Shown: one piece after another, positions 13,664 through 15,211 of the stretch
Position numbering within the stretch: the stretch's first letter is position 1
How the letters are laid out: every line of letters starts with the position of its first letter
Origin: an uncultured Helicobacteraceae bacterium
GTDB lineage: Bacteria > Campylobacterota > Campylobacteria > Campylobacterales > UBA6016
Direction: 5' to 3'
Assembly: GCA_937973585.1 (NCBI GenBank)
Contig: CALJKN010000060.1
Span: 1-15,211, forward strand
Length of the DNA: 15,211 bases
Translations under genes and position numbers: made by a program
Notes under the pieces: generated by a model
Told to the model about the DNA's origin: nothing
What the model saw: only the letters and a program-made list of their open reading frames with translations
Databases searched by the model: none

Positions 13664-13747
13664 CACAAATATGGGCAAAGCCCGTATTTGTGGCAGGGAC
13701 ACGAGTGTCCCTTGCATCCCCCTGAAGCTTCCCGCTTAAAAGCGGGA
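13664..13747. repeat. Triple-hairpin intergenic cassette
   Basis: Three adjacent inverted repeats fill the gap between the TauE-like gene and the LPS permease. Hairpin 1 is 13664-13692, a 13-pair stem with an AAA loop; one pair is G-U on plus-strand RNA and A-C on minus-strand RNA. Hairpin 2 is 13693-13715, with core GGGACA/TGTCCC, loop CGAG and a GCA/TGC extension across one bulge. Hairpin 3 is 13730-13747, TCCCGCT/AGCGGGA with a TAAA loop. The cassette is richer in GC than its flanks. No U-tract follows hairpins 2 or 3 on either strand. A short T-run follows hairpin 1 about 11 bases on in the minus direction, so a terminator role is possible for that one. A REP-type element or a structured RNA are alternatives. 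Confidence 0.7.
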
Positions 13748-13751
13748 GAGA

Positions 13752-14444
13752 CTAAATGGGCAAATCAAAAAATATTACGATGGCTCCATACGCCGTATAG
13801 GCGGCAAACCCCATAATCATCAAGGCAGAGATTTTTGATGCAATCCGTCTAAATTCGCCGTTTTGGAGTAGGGAGGAGGCGTATGCCAAGGTAAACATCG
13901 GTGCAAAGGTGGATAGGCCGAAAATCGTCATAATAAGCGCCCCGCTGACGGCAGAACCGGATGCGGCGGCGGACGAGGCAAAGAAATATACAAGGCCGCA
14001 TGGAAAAAATCCATTTAAGACCCCAAGCTTTAAAAACGAGATTTTGGAGTCTGAGCGGAGGAGATTTTGAAACGATTTTTTGAAAAACGGAACTTTTGTA
14101 AAGTCGTATTCTAGTATTTTGGCTATTCTGGCGTATCCGAACAGCCAAAGGGCGACGAGAGCCATCACGACGGCTGCCGCCAGATACAAAGAGGCTCTGG
14201 CGTAGACGTTTAGCGTAAATATCGAGCCTAAGGCTCCCACTATAGCCCCGATGACGGCATAGCTGATTGTCCGACCAAAATTATAGAGCGTATGGGACAG
14301 TGTTTTGTCTGTTTGGTTCCACTCCGATTTTACTTTTGTGGAGGAGTAGGCGAGGACGAATCCCCCGCACATCCCGATACAATGCCCCAAAGAGCCCAAA
14401 AAAGCGGTGGTAGCGATGGCTAGTAGCCCTAAATTTTCCAACAA
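13752..14444 (-). CDS. DsbD_2/TauE-SafE-like membrane protein (metal or cytochrome oxidase biogenesis)
   Basis: The 230-residue polytopic protein shows the signature of the DsbD_2-type 'sulfite exporter TauE/SafE' annotation group: GHCIGMCGGF at 20-29 with Cys22 and Cys26, YNFGRTISY at 54-62, and NGFFPCGLVY at 144-153 with Cys149. About six membrane helices are predicted from hydrophobicity. Relatives often lie beside cbb3 oxidase assembly genes and are suspected to move metal, possibly copper, or reducing equivalents; sulfite export is probably a misnomer. The three membrane-embedded cysteines are the obvious candidates for metal or redox chemistry. The start is one of two tandem TTG codons (14444 or 14441), with GAGG 5 or 8 bases upstream. 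It follows the TonB-dependent receptor by 17 bases, suggesting one transcript and a shared substrate. Confidence 0.8.
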   Translation of the reverse strand: MLENLGLLAIATTAFLGSLGHCIGMCGGFVLAYSSTKVKSEWNQTDKTLSHTLYNFGRTISYAVIGAIVGALGSIFTLNVYARASLYLAAAVVMALVALWLFGYARIAKILEYDFTKVPFFKKSFQNLLRSDSKISFLKLGVLNGFFPCGLVYFFASSAAASGSAVSGALIMTIFGLSTFAPMFTLAYASSLLQNGEFRRIASKISALMIMGFAAYTAYGAIVIFFDLPI

Positions 14445-14461
14445 AAAGACCTCAAAATTTT

Positions 14462-15211
14462 TTAAAATTTATACCCAACGTTTGCATAAATAAATCTGCC
14501 CGGTTCATTTAGGTGTATATTCGGTTGGTTCGATAAAAACAGCATACCGGAATTTGAGCCGTGAATATAGTAGTTTTTGTCAAACAGGTTATCTACGCCC
14601 GCCCATATGGACCAATTTTTTGTGATATTGTAGCCCGCTTTTAGGTTTACAACACTCCACCCCGGTGTTTTTGTCTCATCCAGTGTCCCGTCCGTATCGA
14701 CGTTGTTTTGTCCCGCTGCCGCTATCCACTCCAATACCCCGTTTATTTTGCCGTCGTCGTATTTGGCGGCTATCCTCCCTTTTAGAGGTGGGGTGTTGCG
14801 GAGGTTTTTGTCGGATAGCTCTACGTTTTGATATGCCGTTTTTGTATCTTTGCGTCCGATTATTTGTGCCACGCCACCCTCTAAAACTATATCACCTATA
14901 CCGTATGCCGCCGACATATCCCATCCGTATATCTTTGCATCCACATTGTCATATGTGTATGCCGCACCGCCGTATTGGTACATATAGATGTAGTTTTTGA
15001 GGATAGAGTAAAACCCGTTTAGTTTTATATTGAGGCCGCTTTTTGCGTATGAGTACCCTATATCTATCTCGTCGTTTGTCGTAGGTTTTAGATTTGGATT
15101 GCCGCGTCTGCCGTGTGCGAGAACATGGTATTTTTCTGCTCCGTCCGGGAGTCTGACGGAGTGCCCGTATCCGGCGTATAGGTATCCGTCCGAAATACCG
15201 TATTTTGCAGT
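14462..15211 (-). CDS. TonB-dependent outer-membrane receptor (partial, C-terminal barrel)
   Basis: The frame is open to the window edge; 249 residues are visible and the plug domain and signal peptide lie outside. The sequence is a typical C-terminal beta-barrel: GYGHSVRLPDGAEKY, GNPNLKPTTNDEIDIGYSY, alternating amphipathic strands, WAGVDNLFDKNYYIHGS and a final YANVGYKF ending in the terminal phenylalanine recognised by the BAM machinery. NPNLKPxxxxExDxGY is the standard TonB receptor signature. The NEPGRF segment just before the last strand recalls the OprC/NosA copper receptor group, but the substrate-binding plug cannot be seen, so copper is only a suggestion. The next gene is a TauE-like membrane protein 17 bases downstream. 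Confidence 0.9.
   Translation of the reverse strand, partial: TAKYGISDGYLYAGYGHSVRLPDGAEKYHVLAHGRRGNPNLKPTTNDEIDIGYSYAKSGLNIKLNGFYSILKNYIYMYQYGGAAYTYDNVDAKIYGWDMSAAYGIGDIVLEGGVAQIIGRKDTKTAYQNVELSDKNLRNTPPLKGRIAAKYDDGKINGVLEWIAAAGQNNVDTDGTLDETKTPGWSVVNLKAGYNITKNWSIWAGVDNLFDKNYYIHGSNSGMLFLSNQPNIHLNEPGRFIYANVGYKF

Noticed and set aside
1..15211. CRISPR arrays, tRNA or rRNA genes, insertion sequences
   Set aside because: No regularly spaced repeats, no cloverleaf-like or rRNA-like sequence and no transposase frame were seen.

Overview
The window looks like chromosomal core sequence of a Campylobacterota (Epsilonproteobacteria) member, probably a free-living sulfur-oxidising type such as the Sulfurimonas/Sulfuricurvum/Sulfurovum group. 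The basis is gene content: an 80-residue HP0268-type nuclease coupled to miaB, a short Campylobacter/Helicobacter-type TilS, a NusA with only the S1 and KH core, a single Xer recombinase, and AT-rich -10-dominated promoters. The species cannot be fixed from the sequence alone. Seven of sixteen genes with a visible start appear to begin with TTG. I saw no rRNA, tRNA, CRISPR array or transposase gene, and no gene-free stretch longer than about 180 bases.

Layout. (1) 1-862, minus: N-terminal part of a chemoreceptor whose periplasmic domain carries a CxxCH haem c motif, under a possible flagellar-sigma (FliA-like) promoter. (2) 927-2021, minus: prfB (release factor 2). It diverges from a plus-strand operon panC-rimO-tilS (2102-5254) through a compact region with two perfect TATAAT boxes that point at each other. 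(3) 5218-10312, minus: a tightly packed seven-gene run read as HP0268-like nuclease, miaB, DUF374 acyltransferase, Xer recombinase, and three genes that look like a divergent PilM-PilN-PilO alignment complex of a type IV pilus or DNA-uptake (Cts-like) machine. Junctions overlap by 1 to 14 bases or are separated by 3 bases. The last gene overlaps the tail of tilS on the other strand. (4) 10492-11610, plus: nusA, divergent from the long operon and ending 3 bases from the next convergent gene. (5) 11614-13628, minus: an LptF/LptG-family LPS-export permease translationally coupled to a lone DppB-type ABC permease. (6) 13629-13751: an intergenic cassette of three consecutive hairpins. (7) 13752-15211, minus: the C-terminal part of a TonB-dependent outer-membrane receptor followed by a DsbD_2/TauE-like membrane protein with GHCxGMCGG and PCGLVY motifs, plausibly a metal (copper) acquisition pair.

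Functional themes. Translation accuracy is prominent: RF2, two methylthiotransferases (RimO for ribosomal protein uS12, MiaB for tRNA) and TilS (tRNA-Ile lysidine). Envelope functions include LPS export, an acyltransferase, metal uptake and a pilus/competence inner-membrane platform. The items most worth following up are the PilMNO-like module at the end of a housekeeping operon, the haem-binding chemoreceptor, the triple-hairpin cassette and the face-to-face prfB/panC promoters.
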